Shown here one piece after another: positions 7,227-14,325 of a DNA stretch of 14,325 nucleotides. The position numbers were made by a program, and so were the translations under genes. The stretch comes from JBBDIO01 sp040880365 (GTDB lineage Bacteria > Chloroflexota > Anaerolineae > Caldilineales > Caldilineaceae), in NCBI GenBank assembly GCA_040880365.1, contig JBBDIO010000229.1, positions 1 through 14,325 of the forward strand, read 5' to 3'. A model generated the notes under the pieces. It searched no databases and was not told where the DNA came from. It saw only the letters and a program-made list of their open reading frames with translations. Position 1 is the stretch's first letter. Every line of letters begins with the position of its first letter.

Positions 7227-8372
7227 ATGACTGTACATACCCGCGGCGAACTCAAAATTGATGCCCATCTCCAGGTGAATGCCACGCAACTGCTGGCGCC
7301 GGTGCGCAGCGGACTGGCCCAGGTGGAGCAAAAAATGCGCACCATGGAATCCTCGGTCTTTGCGCCCTTGGCCGATGCATTTGTGGATCTGATTGGCAGT
7401 GGGGGCAAACGGCTGCGCCCGGCATTGTCTTTGCTGGCCGCGCAGATTCAACAGCCCGAATCCGCGTCACCTTCAACACCCTCTGCCGCGTCCTCTATGG
7501 CGTCTACAGATATGACACCCACAGCCTGGGACGCCAATATCATCGCCCTGGCCGCCTCGGTAGAAATGCTCCACACGGCCACGCTGGTGCACGACGACGT
7601 GATCGACGGCGCGCGCTTGCGGCGCGGCGCGCCCACACTCAACGCGGTGTGGAATCGGGGCGCGACGGTGCTGGCCGGCAACTATATGTTCGCGCGGGCG
7701 GCCTATTTTGCCGCCGAAACCGAAAATATGCGGGTCATCCACATCTTCAGCGATACACTGGACACTATTGTCGATGGCGAATTGCGCCAGCTCTATGCCC
7801 GCCACAACTTTGCCCAGGCCAAAGACGAATATTATCAGCGCATCTATGCCAAGACCGCCAGCCTCTTTTGCGCGGCGACCGAAGCCGCGGCCGTGCTGGC
7901 GGGCTATCCCGAAACCGACGTGCAACGGCTCCACGACTATGGCTATTATCTGGGCATGGCCTTTCAGATTGTAGACGATATTCTGGATTTCACCGGCGAC
8001 GATGATACGCTGGGCAAGCCCGCAGGCAGTGACCTGCGCCAGGGAACGCTGACCCTACCCTTCTTCTACTATTTGCAACACCACGCCGACCCCGATGCAG
8101 TCACCGGCAGTCTGGAAGCGGCACTGGCGCAAGCCCCTCCCGAAAACGATAGCCACGAAAACGACAACTCGGCCAGCCGCAATAACGCCTGGGATACGGC
8201 AGTCACCCGGCTTGTGGAAGAAGTGCGCACCGGACATGCGATTGTCGATGCCCGCGCCGAAGCCGAACAATTTCTGCACCAGGCGCGCCAGTCGCTCTAT
8301 GGATTCCCCAACAATTCCTATAAGCAGGCCATGCTGGGTCTGTGCGATTTTGTCGTGCAGCGCACCTACTAA
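7227..8372 (+). CDS. Long-chain polyprenyl diphosphate synthase
   Basis: Trans-prenyltransferase that condenses isopentenyl diphosphate onto an allylic diphosphate to make a long isoprenoid chain (quinone side chain or related lipid); cytosolic or membrane-associated. Signatures: 'GSGGKRLRPALSLLAA' near the N-terminus, first Asp-rich motif 'HDDVIDGA' (Asp123, Asp124, Asp127) followed by 'RRGAPTLN', 'VLAGNYMFA', and second Asp-rich motif 'FQIVDDILDFTGDD' (Asp250, Asp251, Asp254) followed by 'GKPAGSDLRQGTLTLP'. The 381 residues exceed the usual 320-350 because of two low-complexity inserts: Ser/Thr/Pro/Ala-rich at about 77-101 and Asn/Asp/Glu/Ser-rich at about 304-321. ATG at 7227 lies 9 bases after the tatD stop. 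Chain length cannot be told reliably. It is the middle gene of a probable operon with tatD and a glycosyltransferase. Confidence 0.93.
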   Translation: MTVHTRGELKIDAHLQVNATQLLAPVRSGLAQVEQKMRTMESSVFAPLADAFVDLIGSGGKRLRPALSLLAAQIQQPESASPSTPSAASSMASTDMTPTAWDANIIALAASVEMLHTATLVHDDVIDGARLRRGAPTLNAVWNRGATVLAGNYMFARAAYFAAETENMRVIHIFSDTLDTIVDGELRQLYARHNFAQAKDEYYQRIYAKTASLFCAATEAAAVLAGYPETDVQRLHDYGYYLGMAFQIVDDILDFTGDDDTLGKPAGSDLRQGTLTLPFFYYLQHHADPDAVTGSLEAALAQAPPENDSHENDNSASRNNAWDTAVTRLVEEVRTGHAIVDARAEAEQFLHQARQSLYGFPNNSYKQAMLGLCDFVVQRTY

Positions 8373-8383
8373 ACGCCCGCCCC

Positions 8384-9487
8384 ATGCCCATCCCTGTCCA
8401 ACCCGCCATCGCGCCGGCATCCCCCGTGCCCGATCTCTCGATTGCAGATCTCTCGATTGTAATTGTCAGCTGGAATGTCTGGCCGATTTTACAGGCGTGT
8501 CTGGCGTCGCTGGAACAGACGACGCGCAGCGACCCCGCGCTGCCGCCTACGCTGCGTCGCTTTGGTCTGCCGCGTGACGACCAAACACCCCACACCACGC
8601 TGGAAGTGATCGTCGTCGACAACGGCAGCGCGGATGAAACCTGTGCACAACTGCCCCCGGCTTTTCCGTGGGTGCGGTTTATTGCCACGGGCGAAAATCT
8701 GGGCTTCACCGGCGGCAACAATCTGGGCTATGCCCACGCCCAGGGCAAATTTATCTACTTCCTCAATCCCGATACCGAAGTGATCCCCGGTCCTGGGGGA
8801 GAAGACAGCCTGGGGACACTCTATGCGGCAGTCGCCGCCGATCCGACGATTGCGCTGGCCGGGCCGCGCCTCTTCTATGGCAACGGCGCGCTCCAGTATA
8901 GCCGACGCCGGTTTCCGACGCGCTGGACCGGCTTCTTTGAATCCACCTGGTTGGGGCGGAAATGGACAAATAATCCGTGGATCCGTGATTATTTTATGGT
9001 GGATTGGCCTGCCGATTTTGCCCACGATGTGGATTGGGTGGTGGGCGCGGCCATGTTGGCGCGCCGCGACGCGCTGGAAGCCATACGCTTGCCGCATCTG
9101 ACAGGCCCCTTTGATGAAGCGTTCTTCATGTATAGCGAAGAAGTGGATCTCTGTCACCGGCTGAGAGACAAAGGCGGGCGCGTGGTCTATGTGCCCACGG
9201 CCCAGGTACGTCACCACGAAGGGCGCAGCAGCCAACAAGTTATAGCGGCGCAGCTCATCCGCTTCAACCGCAGCAAAATCACCTATGCGCGTAAATACTT
9301 TGGCCGAGGCTGGTCCGAATTCCTGCGCCGCTATCTCCTGCTGGAATTTCGTCTCATGCGCTGGGAAGAATGGCTGAAGTGGCGGCTGGGAAGCAAGCGC
9401 GCCCTGCGCGCCAAACGTATCGCCTATTACCAGCAAGTCTTACAGGACGGGTTGCATCCGCAACCCCTATCGGAATCGCCCGAATAG
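8384..9487 (+). CDS. Glycosyltransferase family 2 (WbbL/rhamnosyltransferase-like)
   Basis: GT-A-fold transferase that moves a sugar from a nucleotide-sugar donor to a glycan or lipid-linked acceptor, probably at the inner membrane face. Motifs: 'LSIVIVSWN' near the N-terminus, 'VIVVDNGSADET' (Asp79), 'NLGFTGGNNLGYAHAQG', 'FLNPDTEV' (Asp130, the DXD-equivalent), 'DEAFFMYSEEVDLCHRLRDKG' region (Glu252, Glu253, Asp255) and 'VRHHEGRSS'. These fit GT2 enzymes of the WbbL/rhamnosyltransferase type; donor and acceptor are unknown. ATG at 8384, 11 bases after the preceding stop, is preferred over an upstream in-frame GTG at 8342 that overlaps the synthase gene. About 25 extra residues (48-72) separate 'LASLEQT' from 'LEVIVVDN', where relatives usually have a short link. 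Last gene of the three-gene run; it converges on the transglycosylase gene. Confidence 0.92.
   Translation: MPIPVQPAIAPASPVPDLSIADLSIVIVSWNVWPILQACLASLEQTTRSDPALPPTLRRFGLPRDDQTPHTTLEVIVVDNGSADETCAQLPPAFPWVRFIATGENLGFTGGNNLGYAHAQGKFIYFLNPDTEVIPGPGGEDSLGTLYAAVAADPTIALAGPRLFYGNGALQYSRRRFPTRWTGFFESTWLGRKWTNNPWIRDYFMVDWPADFAHDVDWVVGAAMLARRDALEAIRLPHLTGPFDEAFFMYSEEVDLCHRLRDKGGRVVYVPTAQVRHHEGRSSQQVIAAQLIRFNRSKITYARKYFGRGWSEFLRRYLLLEFRLMRWEEWLKWRLGSKRALRAKRIAYYQQVLQDGLHPQPLSESPE
8432..8461 (+). repeat. 15-bp tandem duplication at the GT2 N-terminus
   Basis: GATCTCTCGATTGCA is followed at once by GATCTCTCGATTGTA, with one base different. In frame this gives DLSIA-DLSIV just before 'IVSWN', so the first beta-strand of the fold is effectively preceded by a duplicate copy. 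Confidence 0.9.
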
Positions 9488-9518
9488 TCGCAACAGAGTC
9501 GCAACAGAGTCGCAACAG
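9487..9518. repeat. 11-bp tandem repeat across the GT2 stop codon
   Basis: GTCGCAACAGA occurs at 9487-9497 and 9498-9508, with a partial third copy at 9509-9518. The first G is the last base of the TAG stop. The repeat fills half of the 60-base spacer between two convergent genes. An imperfect GTCG-CCC / GGG-CGAC pairing (9518-9548) follows and could be a weak shared terminator. A separate hairpin, GGGTTGC-ATCC-GCAACCC, lies at 9449-9466 inside the 3' end of the GT2 gene. Confidence 0.85.
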
Positions 9519-9547
9519 TCGCCCCGTCAATCCTAGAACAGGGCCGA

Positions 9548-12377
9548 CTATCCATCTCCATACAGCCGCGTGTAGTGATAGAGCGCGGATAGAATCGTCT
9601 GCACGTAGATGCGCGGTTCGGTGAATTCCAGAATTTCCACAAAAATTGTATCGTCGTCGGCCTGGGGAAAGGTGCGCCACCGTTCTGAATTGCCCGGCCC
9701 CGCGTTATAGCCCACCAGCGCCGATACCAGATTGTCATCCAGATAACCCCGCACCCAATCCAGATAATACGCGCCAAAGCGCACATTGACCATCGGACGA
9801 TAGACCATCGCGTTGGTATAGCCGGGATAACTCAGGCGATCCGCAACCCATTGCCCCGTATCGGGAATAATCTGGGCCAGCCCCTGGGCCGCGGCGTGGG
9901 AACGCGCGCCCTCTTCAAACAGGCTTTCCTGGCGAATCAGGCTGAAAAAGAGCAGCGGATTCAGATTGTGGGCCTGGGCCTGGGGAGTGATGAGATTATC
10001 AAACCGCTGGGGATAGGCCTTTTCCTGCATGAATACAGGTGCGTCTTCTACCAACGCGGCCGGACTCAACGGTATCAGGCGCGCCATCGCGATCAGGCTG
10101 AGCCGATAGGCGTCCATCTCTTCAAACGCCAGACTCATGGCATAGAGCGACCGGGGATCATTCCGATGGCGCTGATAGACGCGTTCCAGCGCGGCCAGAC
10201 CTTCGCCGCGCTCGCCCAGGGTCAATAACATGCGTCCCACTGCCAGATCCGGGTCCTGGGCCACGGCAGCGGGCAACGTGGGCAGCGTGGCAGCATCGAC
10301 CTGGAGCCAATCGGCCAGCCAGCGTTGGGCGAATTCCTGGCTGCCATCATCGCCCGCAGCCTGTGTGCGCGGACCGGCTACCTCGGCGATGCGCGTCAAC
10401 ATCGCGCCGTCGGTCATGGGCGTGCGATTCAGCTCATATGCGGCCAGAATCCCATAATAGACATCGGGCGCACGCGCGACGATGCGGCGGAACTGGGCGT
10501 CGGCTTCGCCATCCTGCCCATTGGCCCGATAGGCGCGCCCCTGCCAATAGGCCACGCTATCCCAGCGATAGTCGGGATAGCCATTTTGCAGGCGGGCAAA
10601 GGCAAATGCGCTCTGGTCGTAGATTTCCTCGCGAAATGCGCCCATGCCCACGGCATAGAGCGCCTGGGGCGTGCGTTCGCTGGTGGGGAACGAATCGGCC
10701 AAGACCAGAAAATCGGCCGCGGCTTCGGTCAGGTTGCCCTGGTTCAAAGAAAGCAGACCGCTGCGCCACATGCCTTCGGGCGCAAGCGGATCATCGCCGT
10801 GGTCGCGGGCAAAGGTACGATAGGCGCGTTTGGCGCCCACTCCATCGCCCTGCATGGCGCGCGTCCACCCCAGATCCAGATGCGCCTGCCCAAAACAGTC
10901 GCAGTCGGGATAGTCGGTGATGACCTGGTTAAATTCGGTAATAGCCGCCGCATAATCCTGCGCGCCCAGATAGGCCTGTCCCAGCTGATGGCGCGCCGGA
11001 CCGGCGCGGGGATCAGCGGCGGGCACTTCTTCCAAAAAGGCAAGATAGGCATTGATGGCGGGGAAATAGGAACCTACCGCCAGATTGATGGCCCCCCGGC
11101 GATAGAGATCGAAGGGCACTTGGCGATTGACCAACTGCACCAACGCCTGGTGTGCAGTCGTGGTTTCGGGCGCTTCTTCGGTGACTGCGATCCAGCGGTC
11201 AATGGCCTGTTCCGTATCGCCCGCGTCGGCAAAAGTCTGGGCCGCGCGCAATTGGATCTGGGCGCGATAGTTGGGTTGCTCGGCCTGCGCCAGAATTTCG
11301 TCATAGGTCGCCACCGCGACGGTGTGGTTGCCGGCATCGCGATAGACCTGGGCCAGCAATTCCAGCACATAGACCCGGTCGGAGACGCCTACGGTCGCAT
11401 CGGCGGCGCGGCGATAGGCCCCGGCGGCATTGTTCCGGTCGCCCAGGGCCAGATAGACACGCGCCAGGCGCGGCTCCACCGCGCTTGCCATGCCGGGGAA
11501 GGCTTCGAGAAAGGCAAGATAGGCGTCAATGGCCTCGCGGGGGCGGCTGAGCTGGGCCAACGCCTGTCCCCGCAAAAAGAGCGACTGATGATAGGTTTCA
11601 TACAACGCCGCCGTCACATCTGCGGGCTGCTCGGCATTATCCGCCGCATACTCGGTCTGGAGTTGCTCCAGCTGGGTCAGGGCGGTACTGTAATCGTCTT
11701 CACTCAGATCGGCGCGCGCCAGATGAAAACGGGCCGCAAGTTTCACATGGGCTGCCACATCACTGGCGAGGATTGTCTCCAAACGCGTGCGGGCAAAGTC
11801 CAGATCGCCTTCGCGCAGCCTTTGTAACCCCTCGTCCAATGCGCGCGCAGTATCGGCGGGCAATGTGCGTGCGACTTGCAGCGAAGTGTCGGCGCGCGCC
11901 ACCGCCTCTGCGGGCGCGGCGGCTCCACCCGATGCCGCCTGCGCGGGGAGGGCGTCAATGCTGGAATCCGCACCGGANNNNNNNNNNNNNNNNNNNNNNN
12001 NNNNNNNNNNNNNNNNNNNNNNNNNNNNNNNNNNNNNNNNNNNNNNNNNNNNNNNNNNNNNNNNNNNNNNNNNNNNNACCGGAATCAGCGTCGAGGACAC
12101 CTTCCTGAGGCGCGTCCAGATCCTGCCCAATCGGATCTGCACTGCCAGATTCTGCAAGCGATGGCTCTGGCGGCGCGTCTTCCTGCATGGGTGCTTCCTG
12201 GACAGTTGCCTCTTGCAGGGGAGGGAGCAACCAGCGTTGGGCCGTCCACACGCCCGCGGCAAAAACGCTCACCATTAGCGGCACGCCCACGGCGAGCCAA
12301 AACCACCACGCACGCCACAGCGGGCGCGCACGGGGGGCAGAAGACGGTGTAGGTGGCAAAACTTTCAAATCATCCAT
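9548..12377 (-). CDS. Membrane-anchored TPR protein with lytic transglycosylase domain (split by assembly gap)
   Basis: Peptidoglycan-cleaving enzyme of the soluble-lytic-transglycosylase (Slt, GH23) type, anchored to the membrane and acting outside it. The minus-strand start (ATG at 12375-12377) gives a short cytosolic tail, one transmembrane helix ('WWFWLAVGVPLMVSVFAAGV', about residues 26-45) and a Glu/Pro/Ala-rich linker. After 100 codons the sequence enters a 100-N gap. On the other side 809 residues remain: about 600 residues of tetratricopeptide-type helical repeats ('YxxALxxLxxL', 'ALGDRNNAAGAYRRA'), then the catalytic domain with 'SLIRQES' (catalytic Glu codon at 9926-9928), 'AAQGLAQIIPDTG', 'NVRFGAYYLDW' and 'ALVGYNAGPGN'. 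Both halves meet the gap on a codon boundary, but 100 N is not a multiple of three, so a literal reading appears frameshifted; that is a gap-filling artefact. The gene is likely intact. It is divergent from gatB. Confidence 0.9.
11978..12077. other. Assembly gap (100 N)
   Basis: Exactly 100 undetermined bases inside the linker region of the transglycosylase gene. This round number is the usual placeholder for a scaffold gap of unknown length. Read on the minus strand, the flanks are similar: GCTGATTCCGGT before the gap and TCCGGTGCGGATTCC after it, encoding ADSG and SGADS. This suggests that a short tandem repeat in the linker broke the assembly. Confidence 0.97.
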
Positions 12378-12409
12378 AGCAGTCTGGCGTACAATCTCTC
12401 TGTTCCTGT

Positions 12410-12438
12410 TTGTCTATCCGTACCCGGAACGGTATGAT
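12410..12438 (+). promoter_or_regulatory. Promoter candidate for gatB
   Basis: TTGTCT (12410-12415, four of six to TTGACA), a 17-base spacer and TATGAT (12433-12438, five of six to TATAAT) form a sigma-70-type promoter in the divergent spacer between the transglycosylase gene and gatB. Transcription would start near 12445 and give a long leader of about 175 bases. No convincing promoter for the minus-strand gene was seen in the same spacer. Confidence 0.4.
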
Positions 12439-12491
12439 ACCCGCATATTGAAAATATGTAAGGTGTTACCCTTGTTGGATCATTTGGCGAT

Positions 12492-12515
12492 GGGATAATT
12501 TGGGGGATAATTTGG
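12492..12515 (+). repeat. 12-bp tandem duplication in the gatB leader
   Basis: GGGATAATTTGG occurs twice in direct succession (12492-12503 and 12504-12515). The AATTTGG of the second copy can pair with CCAAATT at 12528-12534 across a 12-base loop, and the first copy could compete for the same partner. Confidence 0.85.
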
Positions 12516-12564
12516 CGAAAACCGTACCCAAATTCCGCTGCCTATACCCGACTTTCGGGCCTTG

Positions 12565-12585
12565 GGGGTCACTTACCCCAGTGAC
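12565..12585 (+). other. Overlapping alternative hairpins in the gatB leader
   Basis: GGGGT (12565-12569) can pair with ACCCC (12575-12579). Alternatively GTCACT (12568-12573) can pair perfectly with AGTGAC (12580-12585). The two stems share bases and exclude each other. They lie 36 bases before the preferred gatB ATG. A regulatory switch is possible but unproven. Confidence 0.35.
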
Positions 12586-12621
12586 GTACTGCTATCTGTC
12601 CAATCACAATCGAGTTTCTTT

Positions 12622-14133
12622 ATGCAAGCCACACAAACTGCACCTGTTACCCAACAATACGAATTAGTCGTGGGCATGGAAGTCCACGCGCAACTGTTGA
12701 CGCGCGCCAAGATGTTCTGTCGCTGCGCCACCGACTATGCAGGCGCGCCGCCCAACACGCGCGTCTGCCCTGTCTGCCTGGGTATGCCCGGCGCGCTGCC
12801 GGTCATGAACCGGGCAGCCATTGAGGCGACCATCAAAACCGGGCTGGCGCTCCACTGTCAGATTGCCGAAAACGCGGTCTTTGCCCGCAAAAACTACACC
12901 TATCCCGACTTGCCCAAAGGCTATCAGATCACCCAATTCGAGCTGCCGCTCTGCGAGCATGGGCATCTGGATGTGACGTTGCCTGACGGTGGTGTGCCCG
13001 GCGGTCGCGAACGCACCATCCGCATCCGCCGCGCCCATTTGGAAGAAGATACCGGGCGTTCGGTCCATGCGGGCTACCATTCGCTGGTCGATCTCAACCG
13101 GGCCGGGGTGCCGCTGCTGGAAATCGTCACCGAAGCCGACATCCACTCTGCCGAAGAAGCCTATGCTTTCCTGACCAGCCTGCGCACGATTTTGCGCTAT
13201 CTGGGCGTGAACAACGGCGACATGGAAAAAGGCGCGCTGCGCTGCGAACCCAACATCAGCGTGCGCACGCTCGCCCAAAAAGAGCGGGGCGAACTGGGCA
13301 CCAAGGTGGAAGTCAAAAACCTGAACAGCTTCCGCGCGGTGCGCTCTGCCATCGCCTATGAGATGGAACGCCAGATTCAGGTATTGGAAAGCGGCGGCGT
13401 GGTGGAACAGGTGAACATGGGCTGGGACGAAAATGCACAACGCACCGTGCTTCAGCGCAGCAAAGAAAGCTCCCACGACTATCGCTATTTCCCCGAACCC
13501 GATTTGCCGCCGCTGGTGGTAGACCGGACGTGGGTCGAAGAAATTCGCACCCAGTTGCCCGAACTGCCCGACGCCAAACGCGCCCGCTATATCGAAGCCT
13601 GGGGGCTGCGTCCCATCGAGGCCGATACCCTCATCAGCGAAACCCTGGTCGCCGATTTCTTCGAGGCGACCGTGGCGGCCTATGGTCAGGAGGCGGGCCA
13701 GCCCCAGCGCGTTGCCAACTGGATCGGCGGCGAACTCTTTCGGCTGATCTACGCCGACGGCGAAGGGCAGGATTTGCGCCAGATCGCCGCCAACAAAATC
13801 CAGCCGCGCCAGCTCGCGGCGCTGCTCCAGTTGATTGACGCCAAGACCATCAATCAGAATACGGGCAAAAAAGTGCTGGAAACCATGTACGCCACCGGCG
13901 ACGATCCCCAGACGATTGTCGAACGCGAAGGGCTGGCAATGGTGAGCGATACGGGCGTCATTGATGAGGCCATTGCCGCGATTTTTGCCGACAATACGGG
14001 TGAGTTGAAACGCTATAAGGGCGGCGAAGTCAAGCTCTTTGGCTTCTTTATGGGACAGGTGATGCGCGCCACCAAAGGCAAAGCCGACCCGGCCGCGGCC
14101 AAACAACGCTTGCAGGAACTGCTGGACGCCTGA
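12622..14133 (+). CDS. gatB: Aspartyl/glutamyl-tRNA(Asn/Gln) amidotransferase subunit B
   Basis: GatB subunit of the GatCAB complex, which amidates Glu-tRNA(Gln) and/or Asp-tRNA(Asn) in organisms lacking the direct synthetase; cytosolic. Motifs in order: 'VGMEVHAQL', zinc-site cysteines Cys33, Cys35, Cys49 and Cys52 ('FCRC', 'VCPVCLGMPG'), 'KNYTYPDLPKGYQI', 'HLEEDTGRS', 'DLNRAGVPLLEIVTE', 'GTKVEVKNLNSFRA', 'SSHDYRYFPEPDLPPL', and a C-terminal YqeY-like tRNA-binding domain ending in 'FMGQVMRATKGKADP'. With ATG at 12622 it has 503 residues, near the family length. An in-frame TTG at 12562 would add 20 residues that do not look conserved and cover leader hairpins. No strong ribosome binding site is visible before either start. 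gatA and gatC are not in this window. Confidence 0.97.
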   Translation: MQATQTAPVTQQYELVVGMEVHAQLLTRAKMFCRCATDYAGAPPNTRVCPVCLGMPGALPVMNRAAIEATIKTGLALHCQIAENAVFARKNYTYPDLPKGYQITQFELPLCEHGHLDVTLPDGGVPGGRERTIRIRRAHLEEDTGRSVHAGYHSLVDLNRAGVPLLEIVTEADIHSAEEAYAFLTSLRTILRYLGVNNGDMEKGALRCEPNISVRTLAQKERGELGTKVEVKNLNSFRAVRSAIAYEMERQIQVLESGGVVEQVNMGWDENAQRTVLQRSKESSHDYRYFPEPDLPPLVVDRTWVEEIRTQLPELPDAKRARYIEAWGLRPIEADTLISETLVADFFEATVAAYGQEAGQPQRVANWIGGELFRLIYADGEGQDLRQIAANKIQPRQLAALLQLIDAKTINQNTGKKVLETMYATGDDPQTIVEREGLAMVSDTGVIDEAIAAIFADNTGELKRYKGGEVKLFGFFMGQVMRATKGKADPAAAKQRLQELLDA

Positions 14134-14138
14134 TGCTG

Positions 14139-14171
14139 CGACACGCCCTGAGAGAGCCACAGGGCGTGTCG
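14139..14171 (+). terminator. Hairpin after gatB
   Basis: A perfect 12-bp stem (CGACACGCCCTG pairing with CAGGGCGTGTCG) with a 9-base loop begins 5 bases after the gatB stop codon. No T-run follows. Position and stability fit a terminator or 3'-end-stabilising hairpin of gatB, similar in form to the hairpins after the DUF11 gene. Confidence 0.6.
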
Positions 14172-14325
14172 GCACAGATATCACCGTACACGCTGAGGCC
14201 AAACAGGACATTCTCTCCATACCCCAGAAAACGAAGTTCGGGGGGCGAATGTTCCGCCCTCTATGCCGCCCGCGACCACGGCTTCCATGCCGCCCACGGC
14301 CACGGCATCTTTTAACCCGTATTCG
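14172..14325. other. Window-end region without a supported gene
   Basis: I see no recognisable gene in these 154 bases. A hairpin GGGGGCG-AATGTTC-CGCCCTC (14241-14261, one G-T pair) is present. From ATG 14263 a frame stays open to the window edge and would read MPPATTASMPPTATASFNPYS in two similar parts, encoded by an imperfect 24-bp duplication. It could be the beginning of a downstream gene, but it has no good ribosome binding site. The 60-codon frame overlapping the gatB stop runs through the terminator-like hairpin and looks non-coding. Confidence 0.4.

Noticed and set aside
10325..11827. Plus-strand open frame of 500 codons opposite the transglycosylase gene
   Set aside because: It lies fully inside the TPR-coding region, which shows clear TPR and transglycosylase motifs on the minus strand; the long frame is a by-product of GC-rich codon usage.
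12085..12262. Reading the transglycosylase gene from an upstream out-of-frame start through the N gap
   Set aside because: That frame gives Arg/Cys-rich sequence upstream of the gap, while the frame from 12377 gives a clear membrane helix and acidic linker; the mismatch comes from the 100-N filler.
9548..12377. A real frameshift or pseudogene in the transglycosylase gene
   Set aside because: The only frame change coincides with the N gap, both sides end on codon boundaries and all catalytic motifs are intact.
12664..14220. Minus-strand open frame of 518 codons opposite gatB
   Set aside because: gatB is unmistakable on the plus strand; the antisense product has no recognisable motif.
14133..14315. 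Small 60-codon gene overlapping the gatB stop codon
   Set aside because: It runs through the terminator-like hairpin, has no ribosome binding site of its own and no recognisable motif.

Overview
The window looks like ordinary chromosome from a GC-rich bacterium. My best guess is a Chloroflexota member of the Anaerolineae/Caldilineae type. That guess rests on a large secreted DUF11-repeat protein ending in a short 'YVPAI'-type tail, a membrane-anchored TPR lytic transglycosylase, and housekeeping proteins carrying low-complexity inserts. It is an inference from recalled family resemblance; no rRNA or other decisive marker is present. I see no phage, insertion sequence, tRNA, rRNA or CRISPR array.

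Layout. Positions 1-4320 (+) encode a giant secreted protein: a signal peptide, about 430 residues resembling the C-terminal part of TadG-like pilus-assembly proteins, then seven DUF11 domains joined by Cys-X5-Cys linkers. A 255-base spacer follows with two strong hairpins, one a perfect 27-bp inverted repeat, and an extended -10 promoter candidate. Next is a phosphoglucomutase/phosphomannomutase (4576-6060). After a 275-base spacer with short direct repeats and a stem-loop comes a tight three-gene run: TatD-family metal hydrolase (6336-7217), long-chain polyprenyl diphosphate synthase (7227-8372) and family 2 glycosyltransferase (8384-9487), with gaps of 9 and 11 bases. Converging on this run from the minus strand is a membrane-anchored TPR/lytic transglycosylase (9548-12377), interrupted by a 100-N assembly gap at 11978-12077. 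Divergent from it is gatB (12622-14133), followed by a hairpin. The last 150 bases hold no gene I can support.

How the genes fit together. Several belong to cell-envelope work: sugar-phosphate interconversion (mutase), lipid-carrier or quinone side-chain synthesis (polyprenyl synthase), sugar transfer (GT2), wall cleavage (lytic transglycosylase) and a very large surface or secreted adhesin-like protein. TatD and GatB are housekeeping genes. The common theme is inferred from products; only tatD, the synthase and the glycosyltransferase are close enough to be a likely operon.

Most unusual points: the TadG-like plus DUF11 architecture with one Cys-X5-Cys pair at every DUF11 junction; the perfect 27-bp inverted repeat; and recurrent short tandem duplications (11, 12 and 15 bp), several in frame inside housekeeping genes. 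A similar repeat may explain the assembly gap. I do not find convincing evidence of a new multi-gene system.
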